NCBI GenBank assembly: GCA_937873665.1
Contig: CALMYW010000316.1
Location: 1-42,807 of the forward strand
Direction: 5' to 3'
DNA from: an uncultured Sphingorhabdus sp.
GTDB taxonomy: Bacteria > Pseudomonadota > Alphaproteobacteria > Sphingomonadales > Sphingomonadaceae
Length of the DNA stretch: 42,807 nt
The notes beneath the pieces are model-generated. The model saw only the letters and a list, made by a program, of their open reading frames with translations, was not told the DNA's origin and made no database searches. Below, in pieces: positions 18,473-27,933 of the stretch (position 1 is its first letter; each line of letters opens with the position of its first letter). The translations under genes and the position numbers were made by a program.

Positions 18473-21229
18473 TTAGAAGCGCTTGGTAATCGCAACGCCG
18501 TAGAGCCGCGGTTCCAACAGGTACGGAGTGCGAGCAGCCCCCAGATTTTCGTCGGCAATCTGGAACCCGACCACGGTATCCTTATTCAGCAGGTTCTTGA
18601 CGAAGATCTGAACGGTGAGGTCGATTTCATGGTTCTGGAACGCCAAGCTCGCATTGACATTTTCCCACGCATTCACCTGGTCAGATGGTGCGTTGTTGTA
18701 GCGCTGGAAGCTCTTCGACTGGCGATAGTAGTCGCCGCGAAGAGTCACATCCCAATCAGACGCAAGCGCGAATTTGTACTCCGCGCCGATCGACAAGGTC
18801 ATCTTGGGAGCATTTGGCAACTGGTTGCCCACAAGATTTTGCCGCACACCTTCGCCAGCACCGCTCGTGTAGAGCGACACGTTTGAGCCGTAGTTGTACA
18901 CCCCTGCTGCCAGGGCGGCCGCGTTGGCCGGCGTGAAGCCGGCACTGATCATCCTGGTCTGCAAGGATGCAGGGCCAACGCACGCGAAATTCGCCAGCAA
19001 GGCCCGGCCGGTGGCTGTTCCGAGCATGTTAGCAACGCCTTGAGCATTGAGAATGCAGCCGCCAGAGGTCGAATTGGCGTAGATGTAGGTCGAGTCGCCC
19101 TGAGTGCGATTGAAGGTGTCAACCACAACCCCTTGCTCGATCCGCGTATCGAGGATACCCACATTCGCATTTAGGCGAAGTCCATCGACCGGCTCAGCAA
19201 TGAACTCGAACTCGAGGCCCTTAATCTTGGCATCGATGTTTTCATTGTACACGCTGCGATTGACGCTTCGGCCAATCTGATAGCCCTTGTAGTCGTATAT
19301 GAAGCCGGTTGCGTTGAATGTCACCTTGCCATCAGCCAGAGTATTCTTGGTGCCCACTTCGTAGGCGTTGACGAATTCAGGCTGGTAGGTGGAGGGCAGA
19401 CCCAGAGCGATCACGCCCGGGGGATTGAACCCGCCGCCCTTGTAACCCTTCGAGTAGGAGGCATAAAGCAAGGTCTGGTCGGTGAAACTGAGGTCTGGCT
19501 TCCAATCGACGTTGAAGCGGCCGGTTACTTCCTTGAATCGGGCGGTCATCGGCGTATTGAAAATGGGGCCGCGACCGCTTGCAAACAGGGTTGAACCTGA
19601 GCCTCTCGTCCACTTGTCGTCGTCGGTATAGCGCAGGCCCGCAGTGAACCTGAGGTCCTTCAGCGGTTCGACATACAGCTCGCCCATCAGGGCCTTCGAC
19701 TTCAACCGATACTCGCTCTGGCTGATGAAGTAGTTGTGGCCAGTGTAATCAGGATCGGCGAGCGGATCGATATAGGCAGCAGGATTGAGGATCGCGACGG
19801 CACGTGTCGCTGCGTTGGTCGCAACGTAAGTGATCGCTTCAGCCTTGTAGTCGAGATAGAGACCGCCAATGTTGAAATTGACCGGACCATCGAAGCTCGA
19901 TTGCAAACGCAACTCACCCGACCACTGGCGGTTCTTGTTCTTGCCCCCGCTCTCGCTAAGCAAGCGATCACTCAGTCCGATCTGCGGATCATTCAGTGTG
20001 CCTGCCGGGGCGAGTGCGGTGACGGGAAAAGCAACTGTCGGATTTCCGCCGGTTGAGTCATACCGGGAAAAAGTATGGTTCTCGTTGTACGCCACGAGCA
20101 GCGTCGTCTTCAGGCTGTTGGTCACATCCCATTCGGTATTGGACTGGACGATATCCGTATGAGCCCGATACTGCGGGTCGCGGAACAATTCGACTTCGCG
20201 CAAGTCACGCGAAATCGTCTTGCCCAAGAACGAGTCCACGGGCTGCAGCCCAACTTGCCGGGCGATGATCCCTGAGAAGGTTGAAAGCATATTGGTGGCT
20301 TCGTAAACATCGTTCCCATAGACGCCCACGGTTTGGCAGCCCTGGGTAAAGGCTGCCTGAGCCGACCCCGTCGGGACTCCAAGTACGGTGGTCAAACCGG
20401 GATCCTTGGCGCAAAGCTGCTTCAAGAAAGCACCCCTGTCGTCGTTTTCGTCGAAGACTTCCCACATCACGGTCGTGCGGAAGCTTGGCGATAAATCGAA
20501 TCCGATAGTCCCACGCCCTGAGAGGATCTTGCGTCCATCAACGTCCTGCCCAGTGAGAAGGTTGGTGGAGTACCCTTTTCTGATCAGCCCGAAACCGGCC
20601 AGGCGGATATTCACGCCGTCAAGCAAGGGGGCGTTGAAGTATCCCTGGAACCGCCCATTGGCATAGTTGCCGAATTCTGCAGTCAAACCACCGTCAAGCT
20701 TGCTCGTCGGCTTGTTGGTGATCACGTTCACGACGCCGCCGGTCGCATTGCGACCGTAAAGCGTACCTTGTGGCCCGCGAAGCACTTCGACCCGTTGGAC
20801 GTCAAAGAAGTCGGCATCGGCGATGCGATTATCTGTTAGGGGGGCCCCGTTCAGATGGATCCCAACACCATCATCGCCGCCGGTTGCGGTCAGCTGTGAT
20901 CCCACACCTCGGATTTGGAAATTGTTGCGCAGCGTACGGCGCTGAAAGGTTACATTGGGTACAGCCAGAACAAGGCTCCGTCCTCCGTCTACGCCTTGGT
21001 TCTTCAGTGACTGCTCATTGAAGGCGGAAACAGCGAGCGGCACATCCTGAAGCTTTTGCTCCCGCTTGAGAGCAGTGACGACGATTTCGTTCGCCCCCGT
21101 GCTGCCTTGATCGTCTTCGGCGCTCTGATCAGCTGGCTGACCCTTCGGCGACGGCGCAGTTTGCGCGTAGGCGTTGCCATGAATTAGCATCGCAAAAGCC
21201 GCACACGAAATAAGATAACGCTGTTTCAT
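18473..21229 (-). CDS. TonB-dependent outer-membrane receptor
   Basis: A 918-residue receptor with a signal peptide ending about AYAQ (residue 22). A TonB-box-like EIVVTALKREQ is followed by the plug domain (PNVTFQRR, IRGVG, VEVLRGPQGTLYGRNATGGVVNVIT). A long 22-strand-type beta-barrel ends in a terminal aromatic residue (GVAITKRF). The start at 21229 is chosen because GGGGGTGGAGC precedes it; an in-frame codon at 21247 lies inside that ribosome-binding site. Sphingomonads use many such receptors for uptake of hydrophobic or oligomeric compounds besides siderophores. Its position inside the catabolic gene series argues for uptake of the pathway substrate. Confidence 0.95.
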   Translation of the reverse strand: MKQRYLISCAAFAMLIHGNAYAQTAPSPKGQPADQSAEDDQGSTGANEIVVTALKREQKLQDVPLAVSAFNEQSLKNQGVDGGRSLVLAVPNVTFQRRTLRNNFQIRGVGSQLTATGGDDGVGIHLNGAPLTDNRIADADFFDVQRVEVLRGPQGTLYGRNATGGVVNVITNKPTSKLDGGLTAEFGNYANGRFQGYFNAPLLDGVNIRLAGFGLIRKGYSTNLLTGQDVDGRKILSGRGTIGFDLSPSFRTTVMWEVFDENDDRGAFLKQLCAKDPGLTTVLGVPTGSAQAAFTQGCQTVGVYGNDVYEATNMLSTFSGIIARQVGLQPVDSFLGKTISRDLREVELFRDPQYRAHTDIVQSNTEWDVTNSLKTTLLVAYNENHTFSRYDSTGGNPTVAFPVTALAPAGTLNDPQIGLSDRLLSESGGKNKNRQWSGELRLQSSFDGPVNFNIGGLYLDYKAEAITYVATNAATRAVAILNPAAYIDPLADPDYTGHNYFISQSEYRLKSKALMGELYVEPLKDLRFTAGLRYTDDDKWTRGSGSTLFASGRGPIFNTPMTARFKEVTGRFNVDWKPDLSFTDQTLLYASYSKGYKGGGFNPPGVIALGLPSTYQPEFVNAYEVGTKNTLADGKVTFNATGFIYDYKGYQIGRSVNRSVYNENIDAKIKGLEFEFIAEPVDGLRLNANVGILDTRIEQGVVVDTFNRTQGDSTYIYANSTSGGCILNAQGVANMLGTATGRALLANFACVGPASLQTRMISAGFTPANAAALAAGVYNYGSNVSLYTSGAGEGVRQNLVGNQLPNAPKMTLSIGAEYKFALASDWDVTLRGDYYRQSKSFQRYNNAPSDQVNAWENVNASLAFQNHEIDLTVQIFVKNLLNKDTVVGFQIADENLGAARTPYLLEPRLYGVAITKRF

Positions 21230-21296
21230 GCTCCACCCCCTTCCCAATTCAAGGCCGACATTTTTTCGCCTAACCTGCAGTATTCATCGCAAATAT

Positions 21297-22178
21297 CTAC
21301 CTCAGCACGCAAAGTCCGTTCTTGATTACTTTTACTCCACGTTCGGCAACGCGAGCTTCAAAATGGATCGAACGGTCTTCAAGCCAGAGATCGACCGTAA
21401 TTTTTTCCCCCGGGAAAACAGGTGCGGAAAACCGCGCCTGATGACTGAGGATTTGGTCCGGATCGAAATCTGTAACCGCTTCAAGTATTGCCCGGCAGGT
21501 GATGCCGTATGTGCAAAGCCCATGAAGAATAGGCCTTGGAAAGCCAGAGCGCTTCGCGCTATCCGGATCAGAGTGCAGCGGGTTTCGATCACCGTTGAGA
21601 CGGTAGAGCAACGCTTGGTCGTGCCGGGTCGAATAGCTAATCGATCGGTCTGGAGCACGCTGCGGCACGTCTGGCGGCTCCGGCGCCCCGTCACTCGGGC
21701 CGCCGAAGCCGCCATCGCCACGACAGAAGCTCGAGCTTGTCAGGGTCACGACCGGCAAACCAGCCTCATCGCGCCAGATGCTTTGCCGGACGAGCACGGC
21801 CCCCTTTTCCTTGCCTTTGTCGTACGCACCGACAGTGCGACCCTCTATCGTGAACTTGCCTTCGGGTGGCAGCGGCCGGTGCAGTTCGACCTTCTGTTCC
21901 CCATGAACGAGCATAAGAAAGTTTGGTTTGCTGGGACGGTGGCCCGCCGGGACAGGTAGCGCCTCTCCCCGCGGCCGCCCCGATGCAGAAGCCAGAACCG
22001 TCACCGCCGTTGGAACGACCTTCAGACCTTTTTCATAGACAAAAGGCAGTTCGGCCTCGTTCAGCGGGTCGGATCCCAACCCGATGCCGAGCGCGTACAG
22101 CATAACGTCCTTGTCGCCGTATGAAAATTCAACGGGTGCCGTTCCCTCGTCAAGGATATCAGGATAAAATATCGCCAT
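21297..22178 (-). CDS. MaoC-type double-hotdog enoyl-CoA hydratase (hydratase 2)
   Basis: A 293-residue protein with two hotdog-fold halves. The C-terminal half carries the hydratase-2 signature YRLNGDRNPLHSDPDSA with catalytic D197 and H202, followed by GFPRPILHGLCTYG. This is the arrangement of the hydratase domain of 17beta-HSD4 and of bacterial (R)-specific enoyl-CoA hydratases. It would add water to the 2-enoyl-CoA made by the acyl-CoA dehydrogenase pairs to give (3R)-hydroxyacyl-CoA. It starts five bases after the thiolase stop, in the same leftward operon as thiolase and DUF35 genes. Confidence 0.92.
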   Translation of the reverse strand: MAIFYPDILDEGTAPVEFSYGDKDVMLYALGIGLGSDPLNEAELPFVYEKGLKVVPTAVTVLASASGRPRGEALPVPAGHRPSKPNFLMLVHGEQKVELHRPLPPEGKFTIEGRTVGAYDKGKEKGAVLVRQSIWRDEAGLPVVTLTSSSFCRGDGGFGGPSDGAPEPPDVPQRAPDRSISYSTRHDQALLYRLNGDRNPLHSDPDSAKRSGFPRPILHGLCTYGITCRAILEAVTDFDPDQILSHQARFSAPVFPGEKITVDLWLEDRSIHFEARVAERGVKVIKNGLCVLR

Positions 22179-22183
22179 CGGCC

Positions 22184-23323
22184 TTACTTCTCGTTCGTCA
22201 TGATTATCGTCCCGGAAGCTGCAAACATGCCTCCGACGCCGTGCGCGATGCTGATCTTGGCCCCGTCGACTTGTGCCTCAGCGGTCCCGCGCAGCTGGCG
22301 AACGCTTTCCTGAAGCGCATACATCCCGTACATCCCGGAATGCATGTATGACAGCCCACCGCCGTTGGTGTTGAGGGGCAGCTTTCCGCCGATCGCTGTA
22401 TTCCTGTTGCGAATGAATTCAGCGGCTTCCCCGCGCTCACAGAAACCGAGGTCTTCCAGGCCATACAAAGGCAGGTGAGCAAAGGCATCGTAGATCATGA
22501 GATGATCGACGTCGGAGTGAGAGATGCCCGCTTCTGTGAATGCCTTTTTGCCGGAAACGCGAAACGCCTTGGAAGTGGTGAAGTCTTCCATTTGGCTCAC
22601 CATCGGCGTTTCGACGCTCTCGCCGGTACCGAGGATGTATACTGGCCTTTGCGGCATGTCCTTGGCCCGGTCAGCCGAAGTGAGGATCAGCGCTCCACCG
22701 CCATCGGTTACCAGACAGCACATCAGCAATCGAAAGGGCCAGGCGATCATCGGCGAATTGAGAACGTCATCAACGGTGATCGGATCCTTCATTGACGCAC
22801 GCGGATTGAGTGCAGCCCATTCCCGCTGGATGACCGCAACCCAGGCGAGGTCTTCCTCGGTATAGCCTCGCTCCTTGAGATAGCGCAGTACGGGCACCGT
22901 AAACATCGTCGGCGGCGAAGTGACGCCGAAAGGCATCTCGAACTGGCCCATTAGGCTTGCCGGCGACCGGCCGAATGGTGCGGCACCGACCCGGCTCCGA
23001 CCGCTTTCGCCGTGCGTAATTAGCACCGTGTTGCACAGACCGTTGCTGATTGCTGCCGCCGCATGACGAACGTGAAGCATGAACGAGCAGCCCCCGACCA
23101 TCGTGCCATCTGCATAGGTCGGAGTAATACCCATGTAATGGGCAAGTTCGACGGGACTTATCCCGGCACATGCAACGCCATCGATATCCTTTGCAGACAG
23201 CCCAGCATCCGCCATCGCATTCAACGCTGCATCTGCGTGAAGACCGATCACCGAAACGTCGGGAATTCGACCCATCTGAGTCGTTTCCGCCGCTCCAACA
23301 ACTGCTACCGATTTAGGATTCAT
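22184..23323 (-). CDS. Thiolase-family protein (SCP-x/lipid-transfer type), possible retro-aldolase or thiolase
   Basis: A 379-residue thiolase-superfamily protein. VGGCSFMLHVRHAA holds a cysteine (C79) at the expected nucleophile position. The usual second active-site region reads LNTNGGGLSYMHSGMYG, and the C-terminal cysteine motif is replaced by AHGVGGMFAASGT. These features are typical of the lipid-transfer-protein/acetyl-CoA acetyltransferase-like subgroup rather than classical FadA. It follows the DUF35 gene by four bases. In steroid side-chain degradation, Ltp2-type proteins need a DUF35 partner and act as retro-aldolases; others of this group act as thiolases. The start at 23323 has GAGGGCTGACTAC just before it; the frame extends to 23389, which would overlap the DUF35 gene. 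Confidence 0.88.
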   Translation of the reverse strand: MNPKSVAVVGAAETTQMGRIPDVSVIGLHADAALNAMADAGLSAKDIDGVACAGISPVELAHYMGITPTYADGTMVGGCSFMLHVRHAAAAISNGLCNTVLITHGESGRSRVGAAPFGRSPASLMGQFEMPFGVTSPPTMFTVPVLRYLKERGYTEEDLAWVAVIQREWAALNPRASMKDPITVDDVLNSPMIAWPFRLLMCCLVTDGGGALILTSADRAKDMPQRPVYILGTGESVETPMVSQMEDFTTSKAFRVSGKKAFTEAGISHSDVDHLMIYDAFAHLPLYGLEDLGFCERGEAAEFIRNRNTAIGGKLPLNTNGGGLSYMHSGMYGMYALQESVRQLRGTAEAQVDGAKISIAHGVGGMFAASGTIIMTNEK

Positions 23324-23327
23324 GTAG

Positions 23328-23735
23328 TCAGCCCTCTGCAGGTTTAAAGAAAGGAAGGCTGATCCCGCCTTCCTGCTCGGCAAAAACAACTTCGACCGGC
23401 ATATCCAGGACCAAGAATTCAGGCTCCTGCGGGCACTCGACGATATTCGTCATCATTTGCGGCCCCTCGGCGAGCTTCACGACAGCAATCGAATGCGGTT
23501 CGCTGCCCATATCGGGTCTCGGTCGATGGTTGATCACGTAGGACCAAAGGAGAGCCTTGCCGCTGGCGTCGAAAACCTCGACATCCCGACTGGAACAATC
23601 CGGACAAAACGGACGCGGCGGAAAATAGACGTGAGCGCAGCACCCACACCGCTGGAGCTTCAGAACTCCTTCGCGACAACCATCCCAAAAGTGCTGCGTC
23701 TCCGGTGTCGGCTGCGGCAGTATACGTGACGGCAT
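23328..23735 (-). CDS. DUF35 zinc-ribbon/OB-fold protein, thiolase or aldolase partner
   Basis: A 135-residue protein with an N-terminal helix, a rubredoxin-like zinc ribbon (C30, C33, C44, C47) and a C-terminal OB-fold domain ending FKPAEG. Proteins of this family bind thiolase-like partners and may channel acyl-CoA. Examples are the DUF35 part of ChsH2 with Ltp2, and archaeal HMG-CoA synthase complexes. Here it is the first gene of the leftward series and lies four bases before the thiolase-like gene, strongly suggesting a complex. It faces the monooxygenase operon across a 176-base divergent promoter region. Confidence 0.92.
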   Translation of the reverse strand: MPSRILPQPTPETQHFWDGCREGVLKLQRCGCCAHVYFPPRPFCPDCSSRDVEVFDASGKALLWSYVINHRPRPDMGSEPHSIAVVKLAEGPQMMTNIVECPQEPEFLVLDMPVEVVFAEQEGGISLPFFKPAEG

Positions 23736-23911
23736 TCCTCTTCACCCTCCCGACTCTTGAATGACCCGTCAGAAGCTACTTTGTTGGAACCCCATGTCAA
23801 GCCGCAGATGGATACCGTGTCTTAGAAAAATGCATGTTTGGCTAGGCAGCGTGTGTTTCCCGTGGCAAACTACATTCATTGATATGGAATCGGGCACGAG
23901 GGAGAAAGCAG
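23736..23911. promoter_or_regulatory. Divergent promoter region between the DUF35-thiolase series and the monooxygenase operon
   Basis: The two major catabolic transcription units start on either side of this 176-base region, so it must carry both promoters and is the natural place for a shared operator. I could not identify a clear inverted repeat or sigma-70 boxes in it by eye. Confidence 0.45.
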
Positions 23912-25411
23912 TTGCCAGAGTCTGGAACCAACGTTGAGCTGCCAACACGAACCAAAACGGATTTTGATGTTGTAATCGTCGGCGCCGGCATCGCTGGGAT
24001 CGGTTCGGCCTACCATCTCAAGACCGGAAATCCCGGCAAGTCCTTTGCGATATTCGATGAGCAAGAAAGCTTCGGCGGGACCTGGCACACCCACAAGTAT
24101 CCGGGGATCCGATCGGACAGTGATCTGCATACGTTCGGCTATCGCTTCAAGCCCTGGCGCGGCACGCCGATTGCAACGGCTGAGGAGATTCGGAAGTACA
24201 TGCAGGAGGTCATCTCCGAGAACGACTTGGAGAAGGACATTCACTACCGGCATCGGATCCTCACCGCGCGATGGTCGACCGAGCGCTCCCGGTGGGAGCT
24301 TGAAATCGAGGATCTGGCCCAGGGGATCACGAAGAGGATTTCCACAAGGTTCTTGTGGATGTGCCAGGGGTATTATCGCCATGACAAGGGCTACACTCCC
24401 GAGTGGCCCGGGATGGAGGACTTCAAAGGAACCATCGTCCATCCTCAGGAGTGGTCGGACGACATCGACCCTGCGGGCAAGAAGATCGTGGTGATAGGTT
24501 CCGGCGCCACCGCAGCTACGCTGGTTCCGTCCCTGACCGAATCCGCGGAGCACGTGACCATGGTGCAACGTTCCCCCGGGTATTTCACGCCCGGCAGAAA
24601 CAGGAACGAACTTGCGGAAACCTTGCGCTCACTCGAAATTGATCCAGCGTGGATCCACGAGATCGTGCGCCGCTCGATTCTTTCCGAGGGCGCGAAGCGG
24701 ACAAAGGCCATCCTGGCCAATCCTGACGCAGCGAGGACCGAATTGCTCAAGGGATTGAGCAGCTACCTCGACGAGGAAACGATCGAGAAGCATTTCACAC
24801 CATCCTACGCCCCCTGGAACCAAAGAATTTGCTTCGTTCCCGATGGCGACTTCTTTAAGGCGATGAACGCCGGAAAGGCGTCGGTGGTAACCGACCGGAT
24901 CGAGAAGTTCACACCTGACGGCCTGTTGCTCGCCTCGGGCGAGACGATTGACGCCGACATCATCATCACCGCGACGGGTTTTGATTTGCTGGCGATGGGT
25001 GGGGTCCAATTCTACGTGGACGACAAGCCATTCGATTTTGCTGACACGGTGACATACCGGGGGATGATGTTCACCGGCGTCCCGAACATGGTCTGGGTCT
25101 TCGGATATTTCCGCGCCAGCTGGACCTTGCGGGCCGACCTTGTCGGCGACTTCGTCACTCGCGTGCTCAAGCACATGGACGAAAACAGCCTTGCGACGGT
25201 CGAAGTCGTTCTCGCCTCCGACGAGGCGGAAATGGAACGGCTGCCCTTTGTCGATCCTAACGATTTCAATCCGGGCTATCTCCAGCGCGGCATGGCGAAG
25301 TTGCCCAAGAGCTTGGCCAAGCCGGAATGGCGCCACTCGCAGAATTACGCGCAGGACCGGGAAGTATTTCCACAAATAGCAGTCAATGATGCCCCGTTCG
25401 TTTTCGGCTGA
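23912..25411 (+). CDS. FAD-dependent Baeyer-Villiger-type monooxygenase (class B)
   Basis: A 499-residue flavoprotein. It has an N-terminal FAD Rossmann motif VIVGAGIAGIGSA (around 22-34), the Baeyer-Villiger fingerprint FKGTIVHPQEW (171-181) and an NADPH Rossmann motif VVIGSGATAATL (around 193-204). The family inserts oxygen next to a ketone to form an ester or lactone, or oxidises S/N centres. The fingerprint ends W-S rather than the usual W-P. The frame starts at 23879 with TTG, but the TTG at 23912 is preceded by GAGGGAGAAAGC and is the likelier start. It is first in a five-gene rightward operon with aldehyde dehydrogenase, esterase, alcohol dehydrogenase and SDR, a combination typical of cyclic alcohol or ketone catabolism. 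Confidence 0.9.
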   Translation: MPESGTNVELPTRTKTDFDVVIVGAGIAGIGSAYHLKTGNPGKSFAIFDEQESFGGTWHTHKYPGIRSDSDLHTFGYRFKPWRGTPIATAEEIRKYMQEVISENDLEKDIHYRHRILTARWSTERSRWELEIEDLAQGITKRISTRFLWMCQGYYRHDKGYTPEWPGMEDFKGTIVHPQEWSDDIDPAGKKIVVIGSGATAATLVPSLTESAEHVTMVQRSPGYFTPGRNRNELAETLRSLEIDPAWIHEIVRRSILSEGAKRTKAILANPDAARTELLKGLSSYLDEETIEKHFTPSYAPWNQRICFVPDGDFFKAMNAGKASVVTDRIEKFTPDGLLLASGETIDADIIITATGFDLLAMGGVQFYVDDKPFDFADTVTYRGMMFTGVPNMVWVFGYFRASWTLRADLVGDFVTRVLKHMDENSLATVEVVLASDEAEMERLPFVDPNDFNPGYLQRGMAKLPKSLAKPEWRHSQNYAQDREVFPQIAVNDAPFVFG

Positions 25412-25452
25412 ACGCGCGAAACGCAATCAGATCAGTCCAGGGAAGAAGAGAA

Positions 25453-26883
25453 ATGATTGAGAGCCTGCAGTTCTACGTTGGCGGCAAGTGGGTCGATCCG
25501 GTCCGACCGGCAACCCTCGATGTTTACAATCCGGCGACCGAGGAAGCGTTCGGCCGAATTTCGGCCGGCTCGGCGGCGGACGTAGCTGCCGCCGTGGCAG
25601 CGGCCCGGGCCGCCCAGCCCGCCTGGGCCGCAACCAGCCGCGAGGAAAGACTTGCGGTTCTTGCCAGGATAGCCGGAGAATACCAAAAGCGGTTGGGAGA
25701 CCTCGCTACGGCAATCACCGAGGAAATGGGTGCACCTGCTTCGCTCTCCCAGCGCGCTCAGGCGCCAGTGGGGCTCGGGCACATTATGACTGCCATTGAA
25801 GTGCTCAAGACCTTCGAATTCGAGCAGGACAAGGGTCCCACCCGTATTTCGCGGGTGCCGATCGGCGTCTGCGGGCTCATCACCCCTTGGAACTGGCCAA
25901 TGAACCAGATCGCCTGCAAGGTTGCGCCGGCCTTGGCAACGGGCTGCACCATGGTCCTGAAGCCTTCGGAGGAAGCGCCCTTCAGCGCCAAGATATTCGC
26001 GGAGATCATGGATGCTGCTGGCGTTCCAGCCGGCGTATTCAACATGGTGCACGGCACCGGTCCTGAGGTTGGTGCTGCGATCTCCAGTAATCCCGATATC
26101 GACATGGTGTCTTTCACCGGATCCACCAATGCCGGCATCGAAGTGGCCCGGGCAGCAGCCGCCACGGTTAAGCGGGTTACACAGGAGCTGGGCGGCAAGA
26201 GCCCCAACATCATTCTCGATGATGAGGGGTTTGCGGGCGGTGTGACGCGCGGGACCATGTCGGTGATGAACAACTCTGGCCAGTCCTGCAATGCACCGAC
26301 CAGAATGTTGGTTCCGCACAGTCGCCGCGACGAAGCAGTTGCGATCGCAACGGCAACTGTCGACGGGCTGATCGTGGGAGATCCCAAGGGAAATGCACAC
26401 CTCGGGCCGGTCGTCAATCGCAACCAGTTCGAGCGCGTACAGTCCTATATCGAAATTGGCATCGAAGAAGGAGCATCGCTCGTGGCAGGGGGACCTGGCC
26501 GTCCAGAGGGACTGGAACGCGGCTTCTACGTAAAGCCAACGGTATTTGCGGACGTCACCAACGACATGCGAATCGCCCGTGAGGAGATATTCGGACCCGT
26601 CCTTTCGATACTTTCCTATTCGGACCTCGACGAGGCGGTCGAAATTGCGAACGACACGACTTTCGGGCTTTCGGCATATGTCCAAAGTGCAGACATCGAG
26701 AAGGCCCGTGAAATCGCCAGCAAACTTCAGGCCGGCCAGGTCTCGATCAATGGCGGCAGTGACTTGAAGGCCCCATTCGGTGGCTTCAAGACAAGCGGGA
26801 ACGGACGCGAGTGGGGCGAATATGGCTTCCACGAGTTTGTCGAGACTCGTGCCATTCTCGGCTACAGCCCGGCATCAGCCTGA
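25453..26883 (+). CDS. NAD(P)-dependent aldehyde dehydrogenase
   Basis: A 476-residue ALDH-superfamily enzyme. It has the TPWNWPMNQIACK cofactor-binding segment (144-156), general base E245 in QELGGKSPN, catalytic C279 in NSGQSCNAP, and a C-terminal GGFKTSGNGREWGEYGF. GGGAAGAAGAG precedes the start. It would oxidise an aldehyde to the acid that a CoA ligase then activates. The aldehyde could arise after hydrolysis of the Baeyer-Villiger product and oxidation of the resulting alcohol. Start and length match the family. Confidence 0.95.
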   Translation: MIESLQFYVGGKWVDPVRPATLDVYNPATEEAFGRISAGSAADVAAAVAAARAAQPAWAATSREERLAVLARIAGEYQKRLGDLATAITEEMGAPASLSQRAQAPVGLGHIMTAIEVLKTFEFEQDKGPTRISRVPIGVCGLITPWNWPMNQIACKVAPALATGCTMVLKPSEEAPFSAKIFAEIMDAAGVPAGVFNMVHGTGPEVGAAISSNPDIDMVSFTGSTNAGIEVARAAAATVKRVTQELGGKSPNIILDDEGFAGGVTRGTMSVMNNSGQSCNAPTRMLVPHSRRDEAVAIATATVDGLIVGDPKGNAHLGPVVNRNQFERVQSYIEIGIEEGASLVAGGPGRPEGLERGFYVKPTVFADVTNDMRIAREEIFGPVLSILSYSDLDEAVEIANDTTFGLSAYVQSADIEKAREIASKLQAGQVSINGGSDLKAPFGGFKTSGNGREWGEYGFHEFVETRAILGYSPASA

Positions 26884-26885
26884 CG

Positions 26886-27848
26886 ATGGATTCGAATCGC
26901 GACCTTGAAGGCATGGACCTTGGCTTCCGTGCCATGTTGGAGGCAGAATTTGCCGAAGCCGCCGCGCGTCCGCGACCCGCTCCGGGCTCGCTTCCGCTTG
27001 AATTGGCGCGGGAGGGCTATCGCCTTCGCAGGAGGTCCCAAGACCCGTCTCCGCCAAGTGACGTCGATTCGAGGGACCTCACGCTCGAGCTTGAGGGCCG
27101 AACGCTTCGGGCTCGTCTCTACTCACCCGCTGAGACCACCTTCCCTTCAGCATTGCTGGTCTATTTCCATGGTGGGGGCTTCATAGTCGGTGATCTGGAA
27201 AGCCATGACGGTCATTGCAGACGCCTCGCAGCGGGTTCAGGAGCGCAGATAATGGCGGTCGACTACCGTCTTGCGCCCGAGAACCCGTTTCCTGCCGCTC
27301 ATGACGATGCCTTGGATGCGGTGCGGTGGGCGTTTGCCAATTGCGCAATGCTAAATGTAGCGCGCGACCGGATAGGCGTCGGCGGTGATTCCGCTGGCGC
27401 GAACTTGGCCGCCTCGGTAGCCTGCGATCTGTTCGGCGATGCAGAACTTGAGCTTGCTGTCCAAGTGCTGCTCTATCCGGCAATTTGGCCCGAAGAAGAA
27501 ACCGAATCTCGGAAAATTCATGACGGGCTAGTGCTGAGCAAGGCGGGGTTCGCCTGGTTTGACAAATGCCTAAGAGTCGATGGCCGTGCGGAATGCGATC
27601 GCCTCAAGATCGCCCGTCGCCCGACTGCGACGCCGCAGATGATCGTAACAGCCGGCTTTGACCCGCTTCGCGACGAGGGACGGTTCCTGCACGAACTGCG
27701 CATACGGCAGGGCTTGCAGAGCAACTACGTGGACTTTCCCGATCTGATTCATGATTTCTTCGTCATGCCGGCTATCTCGGCAAGGGTCGAAGTAGCCGCA
27801 GCGCATGTTGCCAGCTCGGTGGCCAAGGCGTTGTCGGGCGGCGCTTGA
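26886..27848 (+). CDS. Alpha/beta hydrolase, hormone-sensitive-lipase family esterase
   Basis: A 320-residue HSL-family (family IV) esterase. It has the oxyanion-hole motif HGGG (95-98), the nucleophile elbow GDSAG with S169, D259 in AGFDPLRDEG and H289 in LIHDFF. It starts two bases after the aldehyde dehydrogenase stop. In this operon it is the obvious candidate to open the ester or lactone made by the Baeyer-Villiger enzyme, as seen with esterases paired to such monooxygenases in cyclic ketone pathways. The specific substrate is unknown. Confidence 0.93.
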   Translation: MDSNRDLEGMDLGFRAMLEAEFAEAAARPRPAPGSLPLELAREGYRLRRRSQDPSPPSDVDSRDLTLELEGRTLRARLYSPAETTFPSALLVYFHGGGFIVGDLESHDGHCRRLAAGSGAQIMAVDYRLAPENPFPAAHDDALDAVRWAFANCAMLNVARDRIGVGGDSAGANLAASVACDLFGDAELELAVQVLLYPAIWPEEETESRKIHDGLVLSKAGFAWFDKCLRVDGRAECDRLKIARRPTATPQMIVTAGFDPLRDEGRFLHELRIRQGLQSNYVDFPDLIHDFFVMPAISARVEVAAAHVASSVAKALSGGA

Positions 27849-27933
27849 TTGTCGGCGTAGGTTGTGCTTGAAGATCGGCCAATTGTTTTGGTGTCAATTT
27901 CCGTGAAGTTAATCTATCGATGGAGAGACTAAC

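Noticed and set aside
25432..26832. Long open frame (466 codons) on the minus strand
   Set aside because: It lies fully antisense to the aldehyde dehydrogenase gene, whose catalytic residues and cofactor motifs are intact; the antisense translation shows no domain.
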